Origin: Rahnella laticis
GTDB lineage: Bacteria > Pseudomonadota > Gammaproteobacteria > Enterobacterales > Enterobacteriaceae
Direction of reading: 5' to 3'
Assembly (NCBI RefSeq): GCF_015644585.1
Contig: NZ_JADOBI010000007.1
Coordinates: forward strand, 1-64,000
DNA length: 64,000 nt
In this document: one piece after another, positions 44,334-52,790 of the stretch
Position numbering within the stretch: the stretch's first letter is position 1
Layout of the letters: each line of letters opens with the position of its first letter
Program-made: the position numbers and the translations under genes
The notes under the pieces: model-generated
Told to the model about the DNA's origin: nothing
Seen by the model: the letters and a program-made list of their open reading frames with translations, nothing else
The model's database searches: none

Positions 44334-45191
44334 ATGACGATTTCAGCACAACACTCGGCCAGTCTATGGCCGGAAGGCAAACGCGGCTGCATGGCGCTGG
44401 CGTTTGATCTCGACGGCCCGACCGGCGACGCGATGCTTAACGGCACAATCTGGCAGAAAGCGGATTACTTTACCTTCGGTGCTTACGGCCCTTACCGGGC
44501 GCTGGGGCGGATCCTCGATTTGCTCAGTGAACATCAGCTTCCGGCGACGTTTTTCATTCCCGCGTGGGTGGTGGAAAACTGGCCGAAACAGTGTCAGGCG
44601 ATTGTCGAACACGGCCATGAAGTGGCGTATCACGGTTATCGTCATGAGTCTTTTTACGCCATCAGCGCCGAAAAACAGCGCTGGGTGATGGAGAAATCCC
44701 GCGAGATTTTCTGGCAGGTGTTAGGGATACGCGCCGAAGGTTTCCGCACACCGTCCGGCGACTGGCACAAGGAAACACCGGCGATGCTGCTCGACGCGGG
44801 CGTGACGTATTCCAGCAGTATGCGCGGCGACGACCGGCCTTATCTGATCACCGTGCCCGGCCATGAGCGCCCGCTGGTGGAAATCCCCGGCCGCTGGGAA
44901 ATGGACGATTACGCGTCTCTGGCCTACACCCGCGAGCCGAATTTCCCGTCGGGTCTGGATCGCACCGCCAGTTACGCGCTGACGCTCGACAACTGGTGCC
45001 GTGAATACGACGGCGCGATGAATGAAGGGCTGAGCCTGACGACGTTGTTCCATCCGAAAATCAGCGGAAAACCGGGGCGCATCATGCTGCTTGATCAATT
45101 TTTCAGCCACCTTAAAGCGCGTGACGATGTGTGGTTTGCGCGCTGCCGCGACGTGGCGCACTGGTGGATGCAGGAGCACGCCAATGACTAA
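44334..45191 (+). CDS. NodB-type polysaccharide deacetylase/allantoinase-family protein, catalytic-type
   Basis: This 285-residue protein belongs to the carbohydrate esterase 4 (NodB) superfamily, in the branch that includes allantoinase PuuE and Helicobacter PgdA. The first metal-site motif reads AFDLDGPTGD rather than TFDDG. The HxxxH metal motif is present as HGYRHESF (near residue 103). Later FRTPSGDWHKETPAML and TTLFHPKISG supply the arginine and histidine regions. There is no signal peptide, so it acts in the cytoplasm, which argues against a cell-wall substrate and for amide or cyclic imide hydrolysis of an imported compound. It overlaps the next gene by eight bases. Confidence 0.85.
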   Translation: MTISAQHSASLWPEGKRGCMALAFDLDGPTGDAMLNGTIWQKADYFTFGAYGPYRALGRILDLLSEHQLPATFFIPAWVVENWPKQCQAIVEHGHEVAYHGYRHESFYAISAEKQRWVMEKSREIFWQVLGIRAEGFRTPSGDWHKETPAMLLDAGVTYSSSMRGDDRPYLITVPGHERPLVEIPGRWEMDDYASLAYTREPNFPSGLDRTASYALTLDNWCREYDGAMNEGLSLTTLFHPKISGKPGRIMLLDQFFSHLKARDDVWFARCRDVAHWWMQEHAND

Positions 45192-46086
45192 TCAAAACTG
45201 GCCGCAGGGCTATCGCTGCGCGGTGATTATCACTGTGGATTTCAACGATATTCACGGCATTCTCAGCCAGGTTCCCGCCGTAGCTGGCCGCGAAAAAACG
45301 CTGTCGGTCTGGCGATACGGCACGCTGCGCGGCATTGACCGTTTGCTGGCGCTGCTGGATGAAAAAAAACTGCGCAGCGCCTGGTGTGTGCCGGGCATTG
45401 TGGCGGACGAAAACCCGGAGAAGATCCGCGAAATCGACCGCGCCGGTCACGAGCTGGCGACCTGTGGCTATGAATTTGCGCATTTCGACGGGCTGACGCT
45501 GGCGCAGCAAACTGACAGTCTGCAACGGGGCAAAGCGGCGCTAAAAGCCCTGACCGGCAAGGTGCCGCGCGGTTTCCGTCTGCCCGCAGGAAACTGGGCA
45601 CCGGGTTTTGCGGATGTGCTGACGGATGAAGGTTTCAGCTGGACCTCCGGCTGGCGCGGCGATGATTTGCCGTATTTCCAGCCCATGCAGGATGGCTTGC
45701 CGTCGCGGCTGGTGGAATTACCACTGCATTATGAGATGGAAGACGAGCCGTATTTCGCCTTTAACCTCAGCCCGGCGGTGCCCCCGGCGCAGTCACGTAT
45801 TGCGTCCTACAGCCAGACGCTGGGCAACATGAAGATGGATTTCGACGGTTTCTACCGTTTTGGCCTGTGCTATGTGCTGCGGCTGCATCCGGAAGTGATC
45901 GGCACCGCCGGACGCATTGGCGTGCTGGCTGAACTCCTGGACTACATCACGTCAAAACCGGATGTCTGGGTCGCCAGCGCCAGCGAGGTGGCCGACTGGT
46001 GGTCACAGAATCAGCTGCAAAACGAGGCGTCCCATCCGGCGCAGATCTGGATGCAACACACCGCGCCGGGAGTCAGCCATGAGTAA
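45184..46086 (+). CDS. NodB-type deacetylase-family protein with degenerate metal site
   Basis: This 300-residue paralogue of the preceding protein starts at ATG 45184 inside the previous stop region. The fold is the same (AVIITVDFNDIHGILSQ, FRLPAGNWAPGFADVL, LHYEMEDEPYFAFNLSP, YVLRLHPEVIG). However, the HxxxH metal motif is replaced by ATCGYEFAHFDG, where the first histidine is Cys. Loss of this ligand suggests an inactive or altered partner, perhaps in a heteromer with the upstream enzyme. No signal peptide is present. It overlaps the MmgE/PrpD gene by eight bases. Confidence 0.82.
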   Translation: MTNQNWPQGYRCAVIITVDFNDIHGILSQVPAVAGREKTLSVWRYGTLRGIDRLLALLDEKKLRSAWCVPGIVADENPEKIREIDRAGHELATCGYEFAHFDGLTLAQQTDSLQRGKAALKALTGKVPRGFRLPAGNWAPGFADVLTDEGFSWTSGWRGDDLPYFQPMQDGLPSRLVELPLHYEMEDEPYFAFNLSPAVPPAQSRIASYSQTLGNMKMDFDGFYRFGLCYVLRLHPEVIGTAGRIGVLAELLDYITSKPDVWVASASEVADWWSQNQLQNEASHPAQIWMQHTAPGVSHE

Positions 46087-47434
46087 GATTTCGCAGCAGC
46101 AAGTTCTGAGCGAATTTGTGGTGAATACCCATTTCGACGATTTGCCGCCACGGCTGGTGGAACGTACCAAAAGGCATATTCTCGATACGATTGGCGCGGG
46201 GCTGGTGGGCGCCACCAGCGACGTGGCGAAAGATGTGGCCGCGATGATCCTCGGCGAAGGCGCACTGCCGCTTTCGCCGGTCTGGGGCTACCGCGAGCTG
46301 ACGTCCGCGCGCAACGCTGCGCTGCTCAACGGCGTGGCGGCGCACGCGCTGGAACTCGATGACACCGGCGGCTGCGATCATTCCGGCGCGGTGGTCATTC
46401 CCGCCTTGCTGGCGGTGTTGCCGCTGTGCCCGCAACCGGTCAGCGGCAAAGCGTTTATCACGGCAGTCGTTATTGGTTACGACGTGGCGCGCCGCGTGCT
46501 GGAAGCCTGCGGCGGCTATTCTCCGCATAACCGTGCGGGCTGGCATTCCACGTCAACCTGCGGCGTATTTGGCGCAGCGGCGGCCGCGGGGAAAGTTCTC
46601 GGCCTGAGCGCAGGGCAGATCAGCTCAGCACTGGGCATTTCCGGCAGTTTCAGCGGCGGCCTGTGGGCGTTTATCCATGACGGTTCACAGAGCAAAAAAT
46701 TGCACGCAGGCCGCGCCGCAGAAGGCGGAGTACTCGCCGCGCTCAGCGCCCGGCAGGGTATCAGCGGGCCTGCGCAGTTATTCGAAGATAAGTGGGGCGG
46801 ATTCCTCTCAACGCTGGCACCGCCAAGCGCAATGCCCGAAATGCTGACGGCAAATCTGGGTGAAATCTGGAAGCTGGAGCGTTGTTCCATCAAGCCTTAC
46901 GCCTCGTGCCGTGGTACGCATTCCGCCATCGACGCGACCGGCATTTTGCTTGAGGAAATGCACGCGACCGCCGGTGATATCGAAAAAATCGTCGTCCGTT
47001 TGTGCCCGTTCCTCAACGGCATGTGCGGAGATAATGAAATCGCCACGCTGGCGGCGGCGCAGATGAGCCTGCGTTACGCCATTGCGGCGCGTGTCGTTTT
47101 CGGCCACGCCGGGCTGGACGCTTACGGCGCAGCACAACGGCAGGCCCCGGATTTGCTGGCGATGATTACCCGGATCGTGCTGACGGAAGATGCCACGATG
47201 AGTTCCGACGGCGAGCCGGATGTCACGATTTTCACCCGAACCGGCGAATCAAAAACCTTGCGTGTAGATGTCGCGCTGGGCGCGCCGGGAAATCCGGTGT
47301 CGGATGAGCAGCTTAAGGAGAAGTTTATGTCGCTGGCGACCCGGGTGATTTCAGTGGCGGGTGCCGGGAGGATCTGGAGCAGCGGGATGGAGATGGAGAA
47401 TTTGCCTGATGTGCAGGGGGTGTTTGGGCGGTGA
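46079..47434 (+). CDS. MmgE/PrpD family protein
   Basis: This 451-residue protein belongs to the MmgE/PrpD family, which covers 2-methylcitrate dehydratase, cis-aconitate decarboxylase and iminodisuccinate epimerase. It shows the all-helical domain with ERTKRHILDTIGAGLVGATS (near residue 25), VAAHALELDDTGGCDHSGAV (near 90) and SRKLHAGRA-like QSKKLHAGRAAEGG (near 205), followed by IKPYASCRGTHSAID. It is the last gene of the operon. With an argininosuccinate-lyase-like enzyme upstream, an epimerase role on an N-linked dicarboxylate is attractive but inferred. prp genes are absent, which argues against methylcitrate metabolism. Confidence 0.87.
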   Translation: MSKISQQQVLSEFVVNTHFDDLPPRLVERTKRHILDTIGAGLVGATSDVAKDVAAMILGEGALPLSPVWGYRELTSARNAALLNGVAAHALELDDTGGCDHSGAVVIPALLAVLPLCPQPVSGKAFITAVVIGYDVARRVLEACGGYSPHNRAGWHSTSTCGVFGAAAAAGKVLGLSAGQISSALGISGSFSGGLWAFIHDGSQSKKLHAGRAAEGGVLAALSARQGISGPAQLFEDKWGGFLSTLAPPSAMPEMLTANLGEIWKLERCSIKPYASCRGTHSAIDATGILLEEMHATAGDIEKIVVRLCPFLNGMCGDNEIATLAAAQMSLRYAIAARVVFGHAGLDAYGAAQRQAPDLLAMITRIVLTEDATMSSDGEPDVTIFTRTGESKTLRVDVALGAPGNPVSDEQLKEKFMSLATRVISVAGAGRIWSSGMEMENLPDVQGVFGR

Positions 47435-48225
47435 GGGGGGAGTTGAAATTGGAAAATTTCGAGTTCAACTTTAAGACCTTGGGCTCGCCGCCCAAACTGG
47501 CCCAAAGGGCGCGTTAACGCGCGCGCCCTCTGGACACCCGCGCTTTTTAACTGCGCGCTGTCGCTTGTAAAGTATGTTTCAGCTGCCGCAGCTATTGCCG
47601 CAAACGCCGCCGCTGCGCGGTTCTTTCGCCTCGGGTTCGAACCTGCTCGAAAAAAGACTCTCGCCGTTTCTCACTCCTCACTCAACGTCGTTTTGAAAGC
47701 GGCTACAGGCTATGTAATTCGGAAGATACATGCAGGCTGGTTTTGATTTGCTCCTTCCCCTTGGCAAGGGGAAGGACGGGATGGGGTTCGAAATGGCAAC
47801 TTTAAAGCTGAGTTGTTTGCAAAACCCCCTCCCAGCCTCCCCCTTCGCAGGGGGAGGAGCAAACCAGCCGCTCATAAAAGCTTGCAGAATGGCATAGCCA
47901 GTGGCCGCTTTCAGAAAGCTTGCTGAGTGAGTGTTTCGAGACCGTGGGCTCGAAGACCGAAATGAAGGAACCGCGTAGCGGCAAGTTTTCGCGGCAATAA
48001 TTGTGGTGGCTGAAACAGTGCCAGCCAGCGATAGCGCGCAGTTAAAGAGCCCGGGATTCTTAAGGGGCGCGGCGACAGGCGCTCCTTAAGGCCCGTTTGG
48101 GTGGCAACCCAAGGTTCTGCCCTGTTGGCCCGAACCAAATTTTTACTTGTCCCGCTCTGTAAGCTGGTGTCAAATCAGGTGATTAGCGTCCTGACGGGCA
48201 AGACCGTTAAACAGAGGAAAATCCC
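47435..48225. repeat. Intergenic mosaic repeat R5 (complete)
   Basis: This 791 bp gap between two plus-strand genes holds a complete element (about 47468-48125) that is nearly identical to R4, including the left end GGGCTCGCCGCCCAAACTGG, the TCCTTCCCCTT linker hairpin and the double CTCCCCCTTCGCAGGGGGAG palindrome. Its right end differs: the hairpin is TTAAGGGGCGC pairing with GGCGCTCCTTAA, changed from R4 on both sides. It is the only complete copy not placed between convergent genes. The last 90 bases hold only the ydgJ promoter region. Confidence 0.88.
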
Positions 48226-49269
48226 ATGTCCCAGACTCTCCGCGTTGGCCTGATCGGCTATGGCTTCGCCAGTAAAACTTTCCATTCACCTTTGATTGAC
48301 GGCACGCCGGGCCTTGAGCTGGCGGTGGTGTCGAGCAGTGACGCCGCAAAAGTCCATGCCGACTGGCCAAATGTCACGGTTGTTGATTCCCCGGAGAAGC
48401 TTCTCGCCGATCCGTCTATCGATCTGGTGGTGATCCCTACGCCAAACACTACGCATTTCCCGCTGGCGAAGCTGGCGCTGGAAGCCGGTAAACACGTTGT
48501 TGTCGATAAACCGTTTACCGTGACGCTCGAAGAAGCCCGCGAGCTGGACGCGCTGGCGCGTGAAAAAGGCAAAGTGCTTTCTGTGTTCCACAACCGTCGC
48601 TGGGATTCTGATTTCCAGACCGTGAAGGCATTGATCGAAGAGGGTTCGCTGGGCGAAATCGTGTATTTCGAATCCCATTACGATCGCTACAAACCGCAGG
48701 TGCTTGCGCGCTGGCGTGAAAGCGATGCGCAGGGCAGCGGCATCTGGTACGACTTAGGTTCGCATCTGCTGGATCAGGCGCTGCAATTATTTGGTTCGCC
48801 GGATTCGTTACAGGCTGACCTGGCAGTGCTGCGTCCGGGCGGTAAAGCCGTGGATTATTTCAATGCCGTGCTGACGTATCCGCGCCGTCGCGTGGTGTTG
48901 CACAGCACCGTGTACGCCGTGGCAGAAACGGCCCGCTTTATCGTTCAGGGCGAAACCGGCAGCTACGTGAAATTTGGTCTGGATCCCCAGGAAGATCGTC
49001 TGAAAGCGGGCGAACGTCTGCCGCAGGAAGACTGGGGATACGACAAACGTGACGGCGTGATCACGCTGAGCCACGACGGTGTGCTGGCAGAGAAATCCCT
49101 GCTGACCATTCCGGGGAACTATCCTGCGTATTACGCCGGTGTGCGCGATGCAATTAACGGCAACGGCGAAAATCCGGTTCCGGCGTCAGACGCTATCCGC
49201 GTAATGGAAATGATTGAGCTGGGCATGCAATCTTCAGAACAACAGGCGACGCTGAAAGTAAAAAAATAA
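48226..49269 (+). CDS. ydgJ: Gfo/Idh/MocA family oxidoreductase YdgJ
   Basis: This is an NAD(P)-dependent dehydrogenase of unassigned substrate. The 347-residue protein has the Rossmann start VGLIGYGFASKTFHSPLI, the family VVDKPFTVTLEEARELD (near residue 95, EKP-type motif as DKP) and SGIWYDLGSHLLDQALQLFG (near 168). It matches E. coli YdgJ throughout, and its neighbours (add, malYXI) are the same as in E. coli. AGAGGA precedes the ATG. Confidence 0.92.
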   Translation: MSQTLRVGLIGYGFASKTFHSPLIDGTPGLELAVVSSSDAAKVHADWPNVTVVDSPEKLLADPSIDLVVIPTPNTTHFPLAKLALEAGKHVVVDKPFTVTLEEARELDALAREKGKVLSVFHNRRWDSDFQTVKALIEEGSLGEIVYFESHYDRYKPQVLARWRESDAQGSGIWYDLGSHLLDQALQLFGSPDSLQADLAVLRPGGKAVDYFNAVLTYPRRRVVLHSTVYAVAETARFIVQGETGSYVKFGLDPQEDRLKAGERLPQEDWGYDKRDGVITLSHDGVLAEKSLLTIPGNYPAYYAGVRDAINGNGENPVPASDAIRVMEMIELGMQSSEQQATLKVKK

Positions 49270-49320
49270 GCCGCCGTTAAACCGATTCACTTTTACTCGT
49301 TCAACTGGCAAGGAAGGTTC

Positions 49321-50331
49321 ATGTCCTGGTTAAAAATCGATAAATTTTTGCTGATTCTGATTTGTGTGGTCGTGGTCGCGTCGTTTTTCCCTTGTGAAGG
49401 GATCTATAAGACGATTTTCGAACATCTGACCACCGCTGCCATCGCGCTGCTGTTTTTCATGCACGGCGCGAAGCTCTCGCGTGAGGCGATTATGGCGGGG
49501 ATCGGCCACTGGCGTTTGCATGTTGTGGTTTTCCTCAGCACGTTTGCGCTGTTCCCGCTGCTGGGGCTGGGCATGAAATGGCTGGTGCCGGTCGGGATTC
49601 TGACACCCACGCTGTATTACGGTTTTCTGTATCTGTGTGCGCTGCCGGCTACCGTGCAGTCGGCGATTGCCTATACGTCGGTGGCGGGCGGGAATATCCC
49701 GGCGGCGATTTGCAGCGCGTCGGCGTCCAGTATTCTCGGCGTGTTTTTATCGCCGGTGCTGGTGGGGTTGCTGATGCATACGCAGGGCGGAACCAGCGAT
49801 ACGCTGCACGCGATCGGTTCGATTGTTTTGCAACTGATGGTGCCGTTTATCATCGGGCATTTGTGTCGTCCTCTGATTGGCGGCTGGGTGCAGCGTCATA
49901 AGAAGATCGTGAATATTACAGACCGTTCATCGATTCTTCTGGTGGTGTACGTGGCGTTCAGCGCGGCAGTGGTGGAAGGTATCTGGCATCAGATTGATGG
50001 CTGGTCTCTGCTGGCGGTGCTGGGTTGTTCGATTGTGCTGCTGACCATTGTGCTGATTATCAATACGTTTGTTGCGCGGCTGTTTGGTTTCAATACCAAA
50101 GACGAAATCACCATTGTCTTCTGTGGTTCTAAGAAGAGTCTGGCGAACGGTATTCCGATGGCGAACGTGCTGTTCCCGGCGTCAGCGGTGGGCGCGATGG
50201 TGCTGCCACTGATGATTTTCCATCAGATCCAGCTGATGGTGTGCGCGGTTCTGGCGTCGCGTTACGCGAAACGGGTTGCGCGTGAAGAGGCGGCGAAACT
50301 GGCCGTGAAAGAAGAAATCAAATCAGCATAA
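49321..50331 (+). CDS. Bile acid:sodium symporter (SLC10A7-type) family protein, YfeH-like
   Basis: This 336-residue membrane protein has about ten helices. TTAAIALLFFMHGAKLSREA, LPATVQSAIAYTSVAGGNIP and IVFCGSKKSLANGIPMANVL are near-identical in E. coli YfeH and mark the SLC10A7 branch of the bile acid symporter family. The physiological substrate is not established. It is inserted between ydgJ and add, a place where E. coli has the small gene blr. AAGGAAGG precedes the ATG at 49321. A strong terminator follows. Confidence 0.88.
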   Translation: MSWLKIDKFLLILICVVVVASFFPCEGIYKTIFEHLTTAAIALLFFMHGAKLSREAIMAGIGHWRLHVVVFLSTFALFPLLGLGMKWLVPVGILTPTLYYGFLYLCALPATVQSAIAYTSVAGGNIPAAICSASASSILGVFLSPVLVGLLMHTQGGTSDTLHAIGSIVLQLMVPFIIGHLCRPLIGGWVQRHKKIVNITDRSSILLVVYVAFSAAVVEGIWHQIDGWSLLAVLGCSIVLLTIVLIINTFVARLFGFNTKDEITIVFCGSKKSLANGIPMANVLFPASAVGAMVLPLMIFHQIQLMVCAVLASRYAKRVAREEAAKLAVKEEIKSA

Positions 50332-50347
50332 CGGGCTGATTGAAAAG

Positions 50348-50378
50348 AAAAGGGCGGGAATTCATCCCGCCCTTTTTT
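50348..50378. terminator. Bidirectional terminator between yfeH-like gene and add
   Basis: AAAAGGGCGGGA (50348-50359) pairs perfectly with TCCCGCCCTTTT (50365-50376) around a five-base loop. A T-tract follows on the plus strand and a partial A/T tract on the other side, so it can end both convergent transcripts. Confidence 0.9.
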
Positions 50379-50406
50379 GTGCTCATAATCTGGTGCTCAG
50401 AAAACG

Positions 50407-51405
50407 TTACGCAGACACTTTATCGCGAATCGCCTGTTTTTCTGCGCCGGTCAGGAAGGCCATCGTCAGACCATTTTCCTGCGCTTTGCGGATTTCATTC
50501 TGAGTCAGACCAGCGGCTGGCGCGGCAACGTTGTATTCGTTGGCAATTTCGATGCCCTGAACGGCCGGGTCGTCAGTATTGATTGACGCCAGAACGCCGT
50601 GGCGCAGGAAAGTTGCCAGCGGATGCTGTTCAAACGATGAGACCGTGCTGGTCTGAATATTCGACGTCAGGCAGGATTCAATCCCAATCTGGTGCTTCGC
50701 CAGGAAATTCATCAGCGCCGGGTCTTGCGCGGCTTTCACGCCGTGGCCGATACGCTCTGCACCCAGCTCACGAATTGCCTGCCAGATGCTTTCCGGGCCT
50801 GCGGCTTCACCGGCGTGAACGGTAATGCGCCAGCCTGCGTCGCGCGCACGGTTAAAGTGGCTGAGGAACAGGCTGCCCGGGAAACCGAGTTCATCACCGG
50901 CCAGATCCAGCGCGGTAATGCCGTCGCGGTGCGCCAGCAAACCTTCCAGCTCTTGCAGACACGCATCTTCACCGAAAGTACGGCTCAGAATACCAATCAG
51001 ACGCACATCGATATCGTGACTTTTCTGGCCTTCACGGATGCCTTCGATCACGGCTTCCACCACGCCTGCGACCGGCAGTTTGTGGTTCATCGCCATGTAG
51101 TAAGGGGAGAAACGCAGCTCGGTGTAATGCAGACCGGCTTTGGCCGCATCTTCAACGTTTTCTTTAGCAATACGGCGGCAGGCGTCGAGGTCGCCCAGCA
51201 CTTTGACGCCCCAGTCCAGTTTTTGTAAAAAGCTCACCAGATCGGGTTCCGCGTGCATCACCTGCACATGCGGGCGCAGGGCTTCAAGTTCACTGGCAGG
51301 TAACGTCAGGTTAAACTGGCGGCCTAAATCGAGAATCGTTTGAGCGCGGATGTTGCCATCAAGGTGGCGGTGAATGTCGGTCAGGGGAAGGCGTGTGTCG
51401 ATCAT
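50407..51405 (-). CDS. add: Adenosine deaminase Add
   Basis: Add converts adenosine and deoxyadenosine to inosine and deoxyinosine in purine salvage. The protein is 332 residues, one fewer than in E. coli. The zinc site is [11 protein letters not shown] (near residue 8), with [18 protein letters not shown] (His and Glu, near 190) and [10 protein letters not shown] (near 275). I start at ATG 51405 ([14 protein letters not shown]) because it matches the E. coli start and an upstream GTG at 51414 has no better ribosome site. Its order relative to malY is as in E. coli. Confidence 0.97.
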   Translation of the reverse strand: MIDTRLPLTDIHRHLDGNIRAQTILDLGRQFNLTLPASELEALRPHVQVMHAEPDLVSFLQKLDWGVKVLGDLDACRRIAKENVEDAAKAGLHYTELRFSPYYMAMNHKLPVAGVVEAVIEGIREGQKSHDIDVRLIGILSRTFGEDACLQELEGLLAHRDGITALDLAGDELGFPGSLFLSHFNRARDAGWRITVHAGEAAGPESIWQAIRELGAERIGHGVKAAQDPALMNFLAKHQIGIESCLTSNIQTSTVSSFEQHPLATFLRHGVLASINTDDPAVQGIEIANEYNVAAPAAGLTQNEIRKAQENGLTMAFLTGAEKQAIRDKVSA

Positions 51406-51490
51406 GGGGTGCACTCGTTATTATTGAAATGTGCGGGGCATTATAACGTCAGATCGGGGGATAAGAAAACGTTGTTGCGCAACGGCAGGA

Positions 51491-51521
51491 GAAAGCTCCT
51501 TCCCCTGTACAAGGAAGGAGC
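51491..51521 (-). terminator. Hairpin downstream of malY
   Basis: GCTCCTTCC (51495-51503) pairs with GGAAGGAGC (51513-51521) with a nine-base loop, between malY and add. On the minus strand the stem is followed by TTTCTCC, a poor T-tract. The stem resembles the linker hairpin of R3-R5 (CTCCTTCCCC), so it may be a solitary piece of that repeat. Confidence 0.4.
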
Positions 51522-51542
51522 GAAACGGAAAATTCCTGAACG

Positions 51543-52730
51543 TTACGGCAGCAGGGTATTAATCGCGCGAATTAACGCCTGAACACCGGCTTCTACTTTT
51601 GTACGCGGACAACCGACGTTGAGGCGCAGGAAGCCTTCGCCTTCCGTGCCATAAGTGTAGCCCGGCATGATCGCGACTTTCTGATGTTCGATCAGCTCTT
51701 TTTGCAGCAGTTTGTCGTCGATGTTTAGCGCACGCAAATCAATCCAGGCCAGATATGTGGACTGCGGAGGTTGCCAGTTCAGCTGCGGGAACGCGGCGTT
51801 CAGCTGTTCCGCCACATAGTGCAGATTTCCCTGCAAGTAGTCGCGCAACGCGTCCAGCCACGGTTCGCCCGCGTGATACGCCGCGACGTGCGCATGCACC
51901 GCCAGTACCGCCGGAGAGGATAAACCGTCGCAGGCTTTCAGCTGATGCAGATACGCATCACGCGGCGTTTTATGGCTGATAAAACCGTACGCGCCGGTCA
52001 GCGCAGGGATATTGAAACTTTTCGAGCCGGACGTCAGCAGCGCCCATTCACCGCGCGCCACCTCATTCCACGGCGTATGTGGGTTCCCGCCCCAGACCAT
52101 ATCCATGTGGATTTCATCGCTGATCACCCGCACGCTGTGGCGCTCGCAAAGTGCTGCAATCAGCGTCAGTTCTTCGCGCGTCCAGACCTTGCCGGTCGGA
52201 TTGTGCGGGCTGCACAGCAACAGCAGCGAACAGTCCGGTTGTGCCAGCAGGCTTTCCAGATTTTCGGCATCCAGCGACCAGTCGTTGCCGTGTTTAATCA
52301 GCGGGCAGGCCAGCAGGTTGCGCTCATTGCCATCAACCACTTTAAAGAACGCGTCGTAGGCCGGGGTAAACGTCACCACGCCGTCACCCGGCTGGCTCCA
52401 CTGGCGGATAAGTTGCGCCACCATGTAAATCACCGACGGGCCATACACCACCCAGTCGCGGTCAATCTGGCTGTTAAATCGCTGCTGATACCAGTGTTCA
52501 ACGGCACCGAGAAAATCGTCATGATGCCAGCGGCTGTAGCCAAGCACGCCGTGTTGCAGGCGTTTTTGCAGCGCGTCCAGAATGCACGGCGCGGTGGCGA
52601 AATCCATGTCTGAAATGGTAAATGGCAGTAAATCATCACGGCCAAAACGGTCGGCGACGTAATCCCACTGAGTACACCAGGTTCCGTGACGATCAACGAC
52701 GGTGGAGAAATCAAAAGAAGCTGAGGACAT
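51543..52730 (-). CDS. malY: PLP-dependent cystathionine beta-lyase / mal regulator MalY
   Basis: MalY is a pyridoxal-phosphate C-S lyase that also damps the maltose activator MalT in E. coli. The 395-residue protein has the PLP lysine in LTSGSKSFNIPALTGAYGF (near residue 235) and the aspartate in LCSPHNPTGKVWTREEL (near 175). The start MSSASFDFSTVVDRHGTWCT matches the family. It lies 60 bases after malX in the same orientation, so malXY are one operon controlled by MalI from the region at 54.45 kb. Confidence 0.95.
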   Translation of the reverse strand: MSSASFDFSTVVDRHGTWCTQWDYVADRFGRDDLLPFTISDMDFATAPCILDALQKRLQHGVLGYSRWHHDDFLGAVEHWYQQRFNSQIDRDWVVYGPSVIYMVAQLIRQWSQPGDGVVTFTPAYDAFFKVVDGNERNLLACPLIKHGNDWSLDAENLESLLAQPDCSLLLLCSPHNPTGKVWTREELTLIAALCERHSVRVISDEIHMDMVWGGNPHTPWNEVARGEWALLTSGSKSFNIPALTGAYGFISHKTPRDAYLHQLKACDGLSSPAVLAVHAHVAAYHAGEPWLDALRDYLQGNLHYVAEQLNAAFPQLNWQPPQSTYLAWIDLRALNIDDKLLQKELIEHQKVAIMPGYTYGTEGEGFLRLNVGCPRTKVEAGVQALIRAINTLLP

Positions 52731-52790
52731 TTTTCACTCCCTGAAGAAAGCAGAAAAGGGCGACACGAAGTCGCCCTGTGGATTCAGTGT

